A DNA stretch of 64,000 nt from Pseudomonas fragi (GTDB lineage Bacteria; Pseudomonadota; Gammaproteobacteria; Pseudomonadales; Pseudomonadaceae). The stretch lies in NCBI RefSeq assembly GCF_025426255.1, contig NZ_CP104861.1:3844001-3908000 (forward strand), written 5' to 3'. Below are positions 40,604-49,367 of this stretch, one piece after another (the first letter of the stretch is position 1; every line of letters starts with the position of its first letter). Under the pieces are notes generated by a model. The model saw only the letters and a list, made by a program, of their open reading frames with translations, was not told where the DNA came from and did not search any database. The translations under genes and the position numbers were made by a program.

Positions 40604-41806
40604 TTAGCAAGCAAGGCTCGTTTCACGTTGCTGCAACCAGCCCAGCAAGTCCGGCCCGCTCATGGGCCGGGCAAACCAGTAACCCTGCCCCTCAATGCAG
40701 CCCATGCCCTGCAAACGCAGGAACTGAGCCTCGGTTTCAATTCCTTCGATAACCACCGACATCCCCAAGGCTTTACCCAGGGCCAGGGTGCTGCTGATCG
40801 CAGCTTCGCAGCGCGGCTCATGTGCAACGCTGCGGACAAATTCGGCGTCGAGCTTGATCTCGTTAAACGGCAACTGACACAACCGTTGCAGCGAGGAAAA
40901 CCCGGCACCGAAATCGTCAATCGATAACCGGCAGCCCATCATCCGCAGGCGCACCAGATTTTCCAGGCTGGCGGCCGGTGCTTGCAGCAGCCCGCTTTCG
41001 GTCAACTCGAAGGTCAGCCTGGAGCCCGGTGTGGCATGACGGGTCAGTACCCCCTTGAGGGTGTAAGTCAGTTGGCTGTTGGCCAGTTGCGCGGTTTGCA
41101 GGTTGAACGCCATATTCAGGGGGAAGCCCTCGGCTCTGGCTTGTTCTTGCAGGCGCAAGGCTTGATCCAACTGAGCAAACAACAAGTCATCCATCAATCC
41201 GCAACGTTCCAGCACCGGGATAAACACGGCTGGCGGCAGCACCCCCTTGTGCGGATGCAACCAGCGGCAGAGCACTTCAACACCACACACCTCACCGGTC
41301 TGCAGATTGAATTTGGGCTGATACCAGGCCTGCAATTGCTGCAGGGCCAGCGCCTGGCGCACCTCGTCCTCACAGGCCAGTTGCACGCTCTGCTCCAGCT
41401 TGTGCCCATTCGCGCTGGCACTTTGATACTTGCTCAGCAATGGCTCAAGGACGTCGGCGTACAGCGGTTTGCCAACATCACCCAGTAGCTCCAGCCCCAG
41501 CAGGGCAATGATCTGATGCGCTGTACGGCACAAGTCAGCCGACAGGGCACTGCTGATGATGATGGATTTGACTTGCCCCAATTTGCCCGCCCGACGCAAG
41601 AAGGCCAGCCCATCCATGCCCTCCATCTGCAAGTCGCAGACGGCGATATCCACCGTACCTACCTGCTGAAGAACCGCCAGCGCCTCGCTGCCATCGCTGG
41701 CTTCAAACACTTCATGGCACCCCAGCAAGCGAAACATGCTCACCGCAACAGCACGTTGAAAGGCGTCATCTTCAAGAATCAGGATACGCAGGGAGTTGCC
41801 AGGCAT
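40604..41806 (-). CDS. Response regulator with EAL domain
   Basis: The 400-residue protein is a receiver (about 1-125; RILILEDDAFQRAV, DIAVCDLQMEGMDG with the phospho-Asp) joined to an EAL phosphodiesterase domain (about 150-395). The EAL signature is EVLCR, followed by FELTESG, IDDFGAGFSSL, KLDAEFV, VIEGIETEAQ and GYWFARP. All residues needed for cyclic-di-GMP hydrolysis seem present. Layout and size resemble RocR/PvrR. I start at ATG 41806; a TTG 11 codons earlier is possible and no site is strong. No sensor kinase is nearby. Confidence 0.88.
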   Translation of the reverse strand: MPGNSLRILILEDDAFQRAVAVSMFRLLGCHEVFEASDGSEALAVLQQVGTVDIAVCDLQMEGMDGLAFLRRAGKLGQVKSIIISSALSADLCRTAHQIIALLGLELLGDVGKPLYADVLEPLLSKYQSASANGHKLEQSVQLACEDEVRQALALQQLQAWYQPKFNLQTGEVCGVEVLCRWLHPHKGVLPPAVFIPVLERCGLMDDLLFAQLDQALRLQEQARAEGFPLNMAFNLQTAQLANSQLTYTLKGVLTRHATPGSRLTFELTESGLLQAPAASLENLVRLRMMGCRLSIDDFGAGFSSLQRLCQLPFNEIKLDAEFVRSVAHEPRCEAAISSTLALGKALGMSVVIEGIETEAQFLRLQGMGCIEGQGYWFARPMSGPDLLGWLQQRETSLAC

Positions 41807-41927
41807 TGAGGTTGACCCATCGTGAACGGTGTAGGTCAATTGTCTCGAGTTCGGTAAGAGACTTACCTAGGGAAATTCCCTGTAAACGTAGGAATTTTCC
41901 CAACTCTGTCCCGCTGCCGATTGAGGA

Positions 41928-42689
41928 TCAGCGAGCGCTACGGCTGAAGATGCGGATCACTTCATCCAGATGCTCGGCCATCGCCTGGCGCGCAGCATCC
42001 GCGTCGTGCTGCTCCAGTGCTTGCAGCACACGCCGGTGTTCATTTTCCGAACGATGAATCATATCGTCCGAGGTGTAGTGGTTTTGCAAACGCTGAAACA
42101 TGCTGCCGTAACGATGGCCCAACAGATGTTGAATCATCAGGGCGTAGGCCGGGTTGTCCGAGGCCTGGGCAATGCGGATATGAAAAAGGCGGTCGCCGGG
42201 GTGCGTGTGGGAACCTTCAAGGTTGTCCTGCACGTTGCGTTCAAAGGCTTCGCGGATGCCCGCCAGTTCTTCATCGCTGGCATTGACCGCGGCCAGTGCC
42301 GCCGCTTCGGGCTCGATCAGACGACGAGCCTGAAGCAAGGCGAACGGTGGAATTTCGGCATTGAAGTCGATTTCGAGGTTCAGCTCAGGGTCCAGCTCTT
42401 TCCACTGATTGCGCGTGGCTTGGGCCATCACCGGTTCATTGGTCAACGATTGCACCGGTGGTTCACACACCAGCACCCCGTTACCGACACGTACATCGAC
42501 CAGCCCGATGACTTCCAGCGCGATCATCGCCTCGCGCACCGACGCACGACTCACGCCAAGCAACTTGGCAAGCTCGCGTTCGGCAGGCAAACGGCTGCCC
42601 GGGGGGAATTCACCGCTGTCGATCAAGGCCCGCAGCTGGTCGGCAATTTGCCGATAAAGTCTTTGGTTATCAATTACTTGAAATGGCAT
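41928..42689 (-). CDS. GntR regulator, FadR subfamily, of the L-fucose cluster
   Basis: The 253-residue protein has a winged helix at the N-terminus (LYRQIADQLRALIDSGEFPPGSRLPAERELAKLLGVSRASVREAMIALEVIGLVDVRVGNGVLV) and an FCD ligand domain (about 105-240) with metal-type residues in DRLFHIRIA and SENEHRRVLQALEQHDADAARQAMAEHL. It is divergent from the fucose operon. Two identical palindromes lie in the intergenic space, which fits a repressor that responds to a pathway intermediate. The effector is not known from the sequence. Confidence 0.88.
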   Translation of the reverse strand: MPFQVIDNQRLYRQIADQLRALIDSGEFPPGSRLPAERELAKLLGVSRASVREAMIALEVIGLVDVRVGNGVLVCEPPVQSLTNEPVMAQATRNQWKELDPELNLEIDFNAEIPPFALLQARRLIEPEAAALAAVNASDEELAGIREAFERNVQDNLEGSHTHPGDRLFHIRIAQASDNPAYALMIQHLLGHRYGSMFQRLQNHYTSDDMIHRSENEHRRVLQALEQHDADAARQAMAEHLDEVIRIFSRSAR

Positions 42690-42781
42690 TGTGAAATTGG
42701 CTCTGGCATGAACAGCGATCGACGATCACTTTTGGCAAAAAAAGACGCTTGTTGAAGACTGAGGTGCATGCTACAAAAGGA

Positions 42782-42800
42782 CCAATGGCCTGACCATTGG
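42782..42800. promoter_or_regulatory. GntR operator-like palindrome 1
   Basis: CCAATGGCCTGACCATTGG is a near-perfect palindrome. It shares CAATGGCCTGACCATT exactly with the second site, 89 bp downstream. The TGG..n..CCA arms are typical of FadR-type GntR operators. Confidence 0.75.
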
Positions 42801-42871
42801 ACGGATAACGTAGAGCGATCATAGCAAACCTTATCCTGATACTTGCGTCGTTTTGCCATTTACTGCGCCTG

Positions 42872-42890
42872 CAATGGCCTGACCATTAGG
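42872..42890. promoter_or_regulatory. GntR operator-like palindrome 2
   Basis: CAATGGCCTGACCATTAGG is the second copy, ending 41 bases before the first fucose gene. It is placed where it could block transcription start. The 89-bp spacing would allow looping between the sites. Confidence 0.75.
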
Positions 42891-42931
42891 CCAGCTTCCA
42901 CAAAAACAAAAAATATCACTATGGAGCATCC

Positions 42932-43672
42932 ATGGATCTTTCCGGCAAACGCGTGCTGATCACTGCAGCCGCTCAGGGTATTGGCCAGGCCAGTGTCCAG
43001 GCATACCTGGCCGCCGGCGCCGAAGTCTTCGCCGCCGACATCAATGCCGCCGCCCTCGACGCCCTTGAAGGCGCGCACAAACATGTTCTGGACGTCACCG
43101 ATGCCGCTGCCATTGAGCGCCTGGCCAAACAACTTGGCCCGCTGGATGTGCTGTTCAACTGCGCAGGCGTGGTCCACAGCGGCAATATTCTGGAGTGCAG
43201 CGAAAAGGACTGGAGCTTTGCCCTGGACCTCAACGTCACCGCCATGTACCGCATGATCCGCGCCTTTTTGCCGGGCATGCTGAGCAACGGCGGCGGCTCG
43301 ATCATCAACATGGCATCGGTGGCGTCCAGCGTTAAAGGTGTGCCCAACCGCTTTGCCTACTGCGCCAGCAAGGGTGCGGTGATTGGCCTGACCCGCTCAG
43401 TAGCGGCTGACTTTGTCAGCCAGAACATCCGCTGCAACGCCATCTGCCCCGGCACCGTCGACTCCCCTTCCCTGCGCCAGCGCATCAGCGAACAAGCCGA
43501 GCGCGAAGGCCGCAGTGTGGACGAGGTATACGCCGCCTTTGCCGCGCGCCAGCCCATGGGCCGCATCGGCACCGCCGAAGAAATCGCCCAGCTGGCGCTG
43601 TACCTCGGATCGAGTGCCAGCGGTTTCACCACCGGCACCACACAAATCATTGATGGCGGCTGGAGCAACTGA
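42932..43672 (+). CDS. SDR, probable 2-keto-3-deoxy-L-fuconate dehydrogenase
   Basis: The 246-residue short-chain dehydrogenase has the nucleotide loop ITAAAQGIGQAS, the NCAG motif, the catalytic set around NMASVASS and YCASKGAV (Ser, Tyr, Lys), and PGTVDSPSLRQRI. In the non-phosphorylating L-fucose route this step oxidises C4 of 2-keto-3-deoxy-L-fuconate. The assignment follows from the next gene (diketo-acid hydrolase) and from fuconate dehydratase in the same cluster. A paralogue of equal length begins at 54283. First gene of the run, 41 bases after an operator-like site. Confidence 0.82.
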   Translation: MDLSGKRVLITAAAQGIGQASVQAYLAAGAEVFAADINAAALDALEGAHKHVLDVTDAAAIERLAKQLGPLDVLFNCAGVVHSGNILECSEKDWSFALDLNVTAMYRMIRAFLPGMLSNGGGSIINMASVASSVKGVPNRFAYCASKGAVIGLTRSVAADFVSQNIRCNAICPGTVDSPSLRQRISEQAEREGRSVDEVYAAFAARQPMGRIGTAEEIAQLALYLGSSASGFTTGTTQIIDGGWSN

Positions 43673-43702
43673 CGCCAGCTCTTTCGTTTTTGATTTTGAC
43701 CT

Positions 43703-43788
43703 TGCGGGAGCGGGCTTGCTCGCGATTCAGGCACCTCGGTGTTTCAGCTAAACCGCAGTGATGCCATCGCGAGCAAGCCCGCTACCAC
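43703..43788. repeat. REP pair (type A) inside the fucose operon
   Basis: The arms GCGGGAGCGGGCTTGC (from 43704) and the inverted copy ending 43788 enclose the usual spacer (gcacctcggtgtttcag). It separates the SDR from the FAH gene within an otherwise tight operon. Confidence 0.9.
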
Positions 43789-43821
43789 AGGGCCCTGCCC
43801 TCTCTCCAAAAAGGATTACTT

Positions 43822-44670
43822 ATGAAACTGCTGCGCTACGGTGAAAAAGGCCAGGAACGTCCTGCCCTGCTTGATAACAACGGTCAACTGCGCGATTTGT
43901 CCGCAGTGGTCACGGATATCGCAGGCGACACCCTCAGCCCGCAAAGCATTGCCCGCCTGCAAGACATCGACCCCTCCACTCTGCCGCTGGTTGAAGGCTC
44001 GCCCCGCATCGGTGCCTGCGTCGGCCAGGTCGGCAAATTTATCTGCATCGGCCTGAACTATGCCGACCACGCCGCCGAAACCGGCGCTGCAATCCCTGCC
44101 GAACCGGTGGTGTTCAGTAAATGGACCAGCGCCATTGTCGGCCCCAACGATGACGTCGAAATCCCCCGCAACTCACGCAAAACCGACTGGGAAGTCGAAC
44201 TGGGCGTGGTCATCGGCAAGGGCGGCCGTTACATCAGCGAAAGTGAGGCCCTGGAGCACGTGGCCGGTTATTGCGTGATCAACGATGTGTCCGAGCGCGA
44301 GTTCCAACTGGAACTGGGCGGCACCTGGGACAAAGGCAAGGGCTGCGACACCTTCGGCCCCCTCGGCCCATGGCTGGTGACCCGTGACGAAATCGCCGAC
44401 CCGCACCAGCTCGACCTGTGGCTGGAAGTGGACGGCAAGCGCTACCAGAACGGCAATACGCGGACGATGATTTTCCAGATCCCGAAAATCATCAGCTACC
44501 TCAGCCAATTTATGAGCCTGCAACCGGGCGATGTGATTTCCACCGGCACCCCGCCGGGCGTTGGCCTGGGTATCAAGCCAGAACCGGTGTACCTGCGCGC
44601 CGGCCAGACCATGCGCCTGGGGATCAGCGGCCTGGGTGAACAACAGCAACGCACCGTAAATGCCGACTGA
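43822..44670 (+). CDS. FAH-family 2,4-diketo-3-deoxy-L-fuconate hydrolase
   Basis: The 282-residue FAH-fold hydrolase has FICIGLNYADHAAE, the metal-binding E-x-E region in DWEVELGVVIGKGGRYIS, NDVSEREFQLE, and GDVISTGTPPGVGLGIKPEPVYL. It is expected to split 2,4-diketo-3-deoxy-L-fuconate into pyruvate and L-lactate, the last step of the pathway. AAGGA precedes ATG 43822. A close paralogue of the same length lies at 55140. Confidence 0.85.
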   Translation: MKLLRYGEKGQERPALLDNNGQLRDLSAVVTDIAGDTLSPQSIARLQDIDPSTLPLVEGSPRIGACVGQVGKFICIGLNYADHAAETGAAIPAEPVVFSKWTSAIVGPNDDVEIPRNSRKTDWEVELGVVIGKGGRYISESEALEHVAGYCVINDVSEREFQLELGGTWDKGKGCDTFGPLGPWLVTRDEIADPHQLDLWLEVDGKRYQNGNTRTMIFQIPKIISYLSQFMSLQPGDVISTGTPPGVGLGIKPEPVYLRAGQTMRLGISGLGEQQQRTVNAD

Positions 44671-44684
44671 CAGGGAGCCGCACC

Positions 44685-45962
44685 ATGACCACGATTACCG
44701 CCGTACGGGTTGAAGACATCCGCTTCCCCACCTCGCAATCCCTCGATGGCTCGGACGCGATGAACCCGGACCCTGACTACTCAGCGGCCTATGTCATCCT
44801 CGAAACCGACACCCCGAACCTCGAAGGCCACGGCCTGACCTTTACCATCGGCCGTGGCAATGAAATCTGCTGCGCTTCGATCAAGGCCCTGGCCAGCCTG
44901 CTGGTGGGGTTGAAACTGGAATGGATCGCCGAAGACATGGGCCGCTTCTGGCGCCACGTCACCAGTGACAGCCAACTGCGCTGGATCGGCCCGGACAAGG
45001 GCGCCATTCACCTGGCCACCGGTGCGGTGGTCAACGCCGCCTGGGACCTGTGGGCCAAGGCCGAAGGCAAACCGGTATGGCGTCTGGTGGCCGACATGAG
45101 CCCCGAGCAACTGGTGCGCTGCATTGATTTTCGCTACATCACCGACTGCATCACCCCGGCCGAAGCCCTGACCCTGCTGCGTGAACGCGCCCAGGGCAAG
45201 GCCGAGCGCCTGGCCTTGCTCGAAGCCAACGGCTACCCCTGCTACACCACCTCGGCCGGGTGGCTGGGCTATGCCGACGACAAGCTGCGCCGCCTGTGCC
45301 AAGAAGCCGTGGATGCGGGCTTCTCCCACGTCAAATTGAAGGTCGGCCATGACCTCCAAGACGATATCCGCCGCGTGCGCATCGCCCGCGAAGTGCTGGG
45401 CCCGGATCGCCAACTGATGATCGACGCCAATCAGGTATGGGAAGTCAACGCGGCCATCGACTGGGTGCGTGAGCTGTCGTTCGCCAAGCCGTGGTTTATC
45501 GAAGAACCCACCAGCCCGGATGACGTGGAAGGCCATCGCAAAATCCGCCTCGGGGTCGCCCCGGTCAAGGTGGCAACCGGCGAGATGTGCCAGAACCGTA
45601 TCATGTTCAAGCAACTGATCATGCGCGAAGCCATCGACGTGGTGCAGATCGACGCCTGCCGCTTGGGCGGGGTCAATGAAGTGCTGGCCGTGATGCTGAT
45701 GGCCGCCAAGTACAACTTGCCGGTGTGCCCGCATGCCGGGGGCGTTGGCTTGTGCGAATACGTGCAACACCTGTCGATGATCGACTACCTGTGCATCGCC
45801 GGGACTCACGAAGGCCGGGTGGTGGAGTTTGTCGACCATCTGCATGAGCACTTTGAAGACCCGTGCGTGATTCGCAATGCGGCCTATATGCCACCGCAGG
45901 CGCCGGGCTTCTCGATTCAGATGAAGGCAGCGTCCCGCGAGCAGTATCGCTACCGGGGCTGA
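44685..45962 (+). CDS. fucD: L-fuconate dehydratase
   Basis: This enolase-superfamily enzyme dehydrates L-fuconate to 2-keto-3-deoxy-L-fuconate. The 425-residue protein shows the full catalytic set near the positions known for the Xanthomonas enzyme: K217/K219 in HVKLKVG, the metal ligands D248 in MIDANQVW, E274 in FIEEPTS and E300 in TGEMCQN, and the base H350 in CPHAGGVGLCEY. The N-terminal motif SLDGSDAMNPDPDYSAAYVIL is also characteristic. It follows the FAH gene by 14 bases. Confidence 0.93.
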   Translation: MTTITAVRVEDIRFPTSQSLDGSDAMNPDPDYSAAYVILETDTPNLEGHGLTFTIGRGNEICCASIKALASLLVGLKLEWIAEDMGRFWRHVTSDSQLRWIGPDKGAIHLATGAVVNAAWDLWAKAEGKPVWRLVADMSPEQLVRCIDFRYITDCITPAEALTLLRERAQGKAERLALLEANGYPCYTTSAGWLGYADDKLRRLCQEAVDAGFSHVKLKVGHDLQDDIRRVRIAREVLGPDRQLMIDANQVWEVNAAIDWVRELSFAKPWFIEEPTSPDDVEGHRKIRLGVAPVKVATGEMCQNRIMFKQLIMREAIDVVQIDACRLGGVNEVLAVMLMAAKYNLPVCPHAGGVGLCEYVQHLSMIDYLCIAGTHEGRVVEFVDHLHEHFEDPCVIRNAAYMPPQAPGFSIQMKAASREQYRYRG

Positions 45963-45986
45963 ACCAACGGGCGGAGCACAATAATA

Positions 45987-46832
45987 ATGTCGTCCTCACA
46001 CTCACTACGGCTCGATGCACACCAGCACTTCTGGCGCTATGACGCCGCGGACTATCCCTGGATAGGCCGCAACATGGGCTGTTTACGCCGCGACTTTCAG
46101 CCCGATGATTTGCGCCCGCTGCTGGATGCGGCCGGGTTTGACGGCTGCATCGCCGTGCAGGCCCGCGCCTGTGCAAGCGAGACCGATCAATTGTTACGGT
46201 TGGCTGAACGTTACCCGTGGATTTGCGCCGTGGTGGGCTGGGTCGACCTGTGCGCCAGCGACCTTGAACAGTCGCTGGAACGCTGGGCGCAGAACCCGGT
46301 TCTGCGTGGTTTTCGTCATCAGTTGCAGGACGAAAGCGCGCCCGCCGACTTTATGCAAAACCCCGCGTTTAACCGGGGGTTGAACACCTTGCAACGCCAG
46401 GGTCTGGTCTACGAAATCCTGGTCAAGGCCAGGGATCTGGGCGCTGCCACCGAGCTATGCCAGCAGCATGACCAACACCATCTGGTGCTCGATCACCTGG
46501 GCAAGCCCGATGTGCAGGCCAATGACTGGAAAGCCTGGGCCCAACAACTCGCGCCGCTGGCCGCCCTGCCCCATGTCAGTTGCAAGCTGTCGGGGCTGAT
46601 CACCGAAGCCCATTGGCAGGATTGGCATAGCGCACAACTGACGCCCTATCTGCACACCGCACTGGAGCTGTTCGGCCCCGAGCGTTTGATGTTCGGTTCC
46701 GACTGGCCTGTGTGCCTGCTGGCCAGCGACTACGCGGCCACTTGCAGCCTGGTTGGCAGTGTCTCGCAACATGCGGCCATTTGGGGTGGCACGGCGTGCC
46801 GCGTCTACAACATTGAGGGAGCGATTCAATGA
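45987..46832 (+). CDS. Amidohydrolase, probable L-fucono-1,5-lactonase
   Basis: The 281-residue amidohydrolase_2-type protein has the metal motif LDAHQHFWRY at the N-terminus, LVLDHLGKPD in the middle, VSCKLSGL, and the late Asp in LMFGSDWPVC. Proteins of this type next to fucD open L-fucono- or L-rhamnono-lactones, so it supplies fuconate. Its stop overlaps the next start (ATGA), so translation is coupled. Confidence 0.85.
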   Translation: MSSSHSLRLDAHQHFWRYDAADYPWIGRNMGCLRRDFQPDDLRPLLDAAGFDGCIAVQARACASETDQLLRLAERYPWICAVVGWVDLCASDLEQSLERWAQNPVLRGFRHQLQDESAPADFMQNPAFNRGLNTLQRQGLVYEILVKARDLGAATELCQQHDQHHLVLDHLGKPDVQANDWKAWAQQLAPLAALPHVSCKLSGLITEAHWQDWHSAQLTPYLHTALELFGPERLMFGSDWPVCLLASDYAATCSLVGSVSQHAAIWGGTACRVYNIEGAIQ

Positions 46833-47605
46833 ATCTGTACCTGCAAGACAAGGTCTTTATCGTCACCGGCGGTGGCTCGGGGATTGGCGCAGCTATCTCC
46901 TTGGGGCTGGCCGACGAAGGCGCGATCCCGGTTATTTTCGGTCACAGCCCGCTGTCCGATGAACTGGCGCGGCAACTGGACCAACGTGGTTCCCAAAGCC
47001 TGTTTGTACAGGTCGAATTACGCGACGAAGACGCCTGCCGCGCCGCCGTCGCCACAGTACTGCAACGCTTTGGCCGTATCGACGGGCTGGTCAACAACGC
47101 CGGAGTCAATGACAGCATCGGCCTTGAGGCCGGGCGTTCAGCCTTTGTCGAGTCACTGGAAAAAAACCTGATCCATTACTACCTGATGACCCACTTGTGC
47201 GTGGACGCGCTCAAGGCTACTCGCGGTTCCATCGTCAATATCAGCTCCAAGACCGCCCTCACCGGCCAAGGCGGCACCAGCGGCTACACCGCCGCCAAAG
47301 GCGCGCAACTGTCGCTGACCCGCGAATGGGCCACCTCGTTGCTGAGCGACGGGGTACGGGTCAACGCAGTCATTCCGGCTGAAGTCATGACTCCGTTGTA
47401 CGAGCGCTGGATCGACACCTTTGCCGACCCGAAAGCCAAGCTGGCAAGCATCGTCGAAAAAATCCCCTTCGGCCAACGCATGACCACGAGTGAGGAAATC
47501 GCCGACAGCGTGCTGTTTCTGTTGTCGTCACGCTCCTCCCACACCACCGGGCAATGGCTGGTGGTAGATGGCGGCTACACCCACCTGGACCGGGCGCTGA
47601 CATGA
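46829..47605 (+). CDS. SDR, probable L-fucose dehydrogenase
   Basis: The 258-residue short-chain dehydrogenase has IVTGGGSGIGAAIS, LVNNAGVNDSIGLE, NISSKTALTGQGGTSGYTAAKGAQLSLTREWA (Ser, Tyr, Lys catalytic residues) and VDGGYTHLD at the end. In this pathway it oxidises L-fucose at C1 to the lactone. It is clearly different from the ketodeoxyfuconate dehydrogenase at 42932. It overlaps both neighbours by four bases, so lactonase, dehydrogenase and mutarotase are tightly coupled. Confidence 0.83.
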   Translation: MNLYLQDKVFIVTGGGSGIGAAISLGLADEGAIPVIFGHSPLSDELARQLDQRGSQSLFVQVELRDEDACRAAVATVLQRFGRIDGLVNNAGVNDSIGLEAGRSAFVESLEKNLIHYYLMTHLCVDALKATRGSIVNISSKTALTGQGGTSGYTAAKGAQLSLTREWATSLLSDGVRVNAVIPAEVMTPLYERWIDTFADPKAKLASIVEKIPFGQRMTTSEEIADSVLFLLSSRSSHTTGQWLVVDGGYTHLDRALT

Positions 47606-47943
47606 GTCGCCAGTGCCTGGCGCTGGACCTGATCGACGACCCGGTGTTGATCGCCGAGTACGAACGCTTGCACCAGCAAATCTGGCCGCAGATCAGCGCC
47701 CACCTGCGCCAGCACGGCGTGCTCGACATGCAGATCTGGCGCCTGGGTACGCGGCTGTTCATGGTCATGGACACGGCTCCCGACTTCAACGCAGAAGCCT
47801 TTGCCCGGGCCGGAGCCAGCGACCCCAGGGTGCAGGAATGGGAAGCGCTGATGTGGCGCTTCCAGCAGCCCACACCCTGGACCCGTCCCGGCGAAAAATG
47901 GGCGTCGATGAGCCAGATTTTCAGCCTGCACCATTCACCCTGA
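47602..47943 (+). CDS. L-fucose/L-rhamnose mutarotase family protein
   Basis: The 113-residue protein has the rhamnose-mutarotase fold pattern: LIDDPVLIAEYERLHQQIWPQISAHLRQHGVLDMQIWRLGTRLFMVMD and WEALMWRFQQPTPWTRPGEKWASM. It interconverts the anomers of L-fucose so that the dehydrogenase can use them. ATG 47602 overlaps the dehydrogenase stop; the longer upstream frame is not used. Confidence 0.9.
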   Translation: MSRQCLALDLIDDPVLIAEYERLHQQIWPQISAHLRQHGVLDMQIWRLGTRLFMVMDTAPDFNAEAFARAGASDPRVQEWEALMWRFQQPTPWTRPGEKWASMSQIFSLHHSP

Positions 47944-47953
47944 CCCTGACCCT

Positions 47954-48038
47954 GTGGGAGCGGGCTTGCTCGCGATGCAGACGACTCGATCTGCCTGACA
48001 CACCGCAGTGATGCCATCGCGAGCAAGCCCGCTCCCAC
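47954..48038. repeat. REP pair (type A) before fucP
   Basis: GTGGGAGCGGGCTTGC at 47954 is inverted at the other end (ending 48038), with a common type A spacer. It separates the catabolic genes from the transporter gene. Confidence 0.92.
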
Positions 48039-48103
48039 AAGGTCAGCACCCACAAGTAGATCCACGCAACACCGCTCTAACAACAATAAAAAGGAGATGC
48101 GTC

Positions 48104-49330
48104 ATGTCACTCAAGCACTCGAACGTCGCACAGCCATCCTTTGGCCGGGCGGTCACGTCCTATCGCTGGGCACTGATTCTAGTGACCTGCCTGTTCTTTC
48201 TCTGGGGTCTGTCCTATGGCTTGCTCGATGTACTGAACAAGCACTTCCAGGAAACCCTGCACGTCAGCAAGGCGCAATCCGGCCTGCTGCAAAGCGCCTA
48301 CTTCGGCGCCTACTTCCTCATCGCCCTACCCGCCGGTTTGCTGATGGACAAGTACGGCTACAAGGCAGGCATTCTGTTAGGCCTGTGCCTCTACGCCACC
48401 GGCGCCCTGCTGTTTATGCCTGCTGCTGCCGCGCAGAGCTTTCAGTTCTTTCTGTTCGCCCTGTTTGTGATCGCTTGCGGCCTGGGTTGCCTGGAAACCG
48501 CCGCCAACCCTTACGCCACAGTCTTGGGCGACCCCGCCGGGGCCGAGCGACGCTTGAACCTTGCACAATCGTTCAACGGCCTGGGGCAGTTTTTCGGGCC
48601 CTTGATTGGCGGCGCGCTGTTCTTCAGCGGCGCCAACAGCACTGACACCACGCAATCGCTGCAAATGACCTATCTGGTGATTGCCGCCCTGGTGTTGCTG
48701 GTGGCCATCCTGATCGCCCGTACCCCGCTGCCCGACCTGCGCGAGCAGGAAGTCCAGGCCCAACAGCACGACCACAAAACCCTGTGGCAGCACCGCGAGT
48801 TTGTCACCGGGGTAATCACCCAGTTTTTCTATGTCGGTGCACAGGTCGGCGTAGGCGCGTTTTTCATCAACTACGTCACCGAACACTGGGCACAGATGAG
48901 CAGCCAGCAAGCCGCGTATCTGCTCTCGGTGGCGATGCTCAGCTTTATGTTTGGCCGCTTTTTCAGCACCTGGCTGATGGGCCGCGTCAATGCCCAGCTT
49001 CTGCTGCTGATTTACGCGCTGATCAACGTGGCACTGAGCGCCGTGGTGGTGCTGGGGGTTGAAGGCCTGTCGGTGGTGGCGCTGGTGGCGATGTTCTTCT
49101 TTATGTCGATCATGTTCCCGACCCTGTTTGCCATGGGCGTGAAAAACCTCGGCCCGCATACCAAGCGCGGCAGCTCATTCATGATCATGGCCATTGTCGG
49201 CGGCGCGCTGCTGCCCTACGTGATGGGCCTGGTCGCCGACCACTCCTCGACCGCCGTGGCGTACCTGTTGCCGATGGGCTGTTTTGTCATCGTTGCGGCC
49301 TATGCCCGTGCTGCCCTGAAAAAAATCTGA
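48104..49330 (+). CDS. fucP: L-fucose:H+ symporter-like transporter
   Basis: The 408-residue MFS protein has 12 membrane segments and the FucP-type motifs FLWGLSYGLLDVLNKHFQE, SAYFGAYFLIALPAGLLMDKYGYKAGI, ETAANPYATVLGDP and RLNLAQSFNGLGQFFGPLIGG. It imports L-fucose (or a related sugar) with protons. ATG 48104 has AAGGAG upstream; the longer frame through the REP is rejected. Confidence 0.92.
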   Translation: MSLKHSNVAQPSFGRAVTSYRWALILVTCLFFLWGLSYGLLDVLNKHFQETLHVSKAQSGLLQSAYFGAYFLIALPAGLLMDKYGYKAGILLGLCLYATGALLFMPAAAAQSFQFFLFALFVIACGLGCLETAANPYATVLGDPAGAERRLNLAQSFNGLGQFFGPLIGGALFFSGANSTDTTQSLQMTYLVIAALVLLVAILIARTPLPDLREQEVQAQQHDHKTLWQHREFVTGVITQFFYVGAQVGVGAFFINYVTEHWAQMSSQQAAYLLSVAMLSFMFGRFFSTWLMGRVNAQLLLLIYALINVALSAVVVLGVEGLSVVALVAMFFFMSIMFPTLFAMGVKNLGPHTKRGSSFMIMAIVGGALLPYVMGLVADHSSTAVAYLLPMGCFVIVAAYARAALKKI

Positions 49331-49367
49331 TTGCTGTACTCCACAAAAAAAACAAACGGAGCACCCC

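Noticed and set aside
40604..41806. Degenerate EAL domain (EVL instead of EAL)
   Set aside because: EVL variants are common in active phosphodiesterases and the other catalytic motifs are intact.
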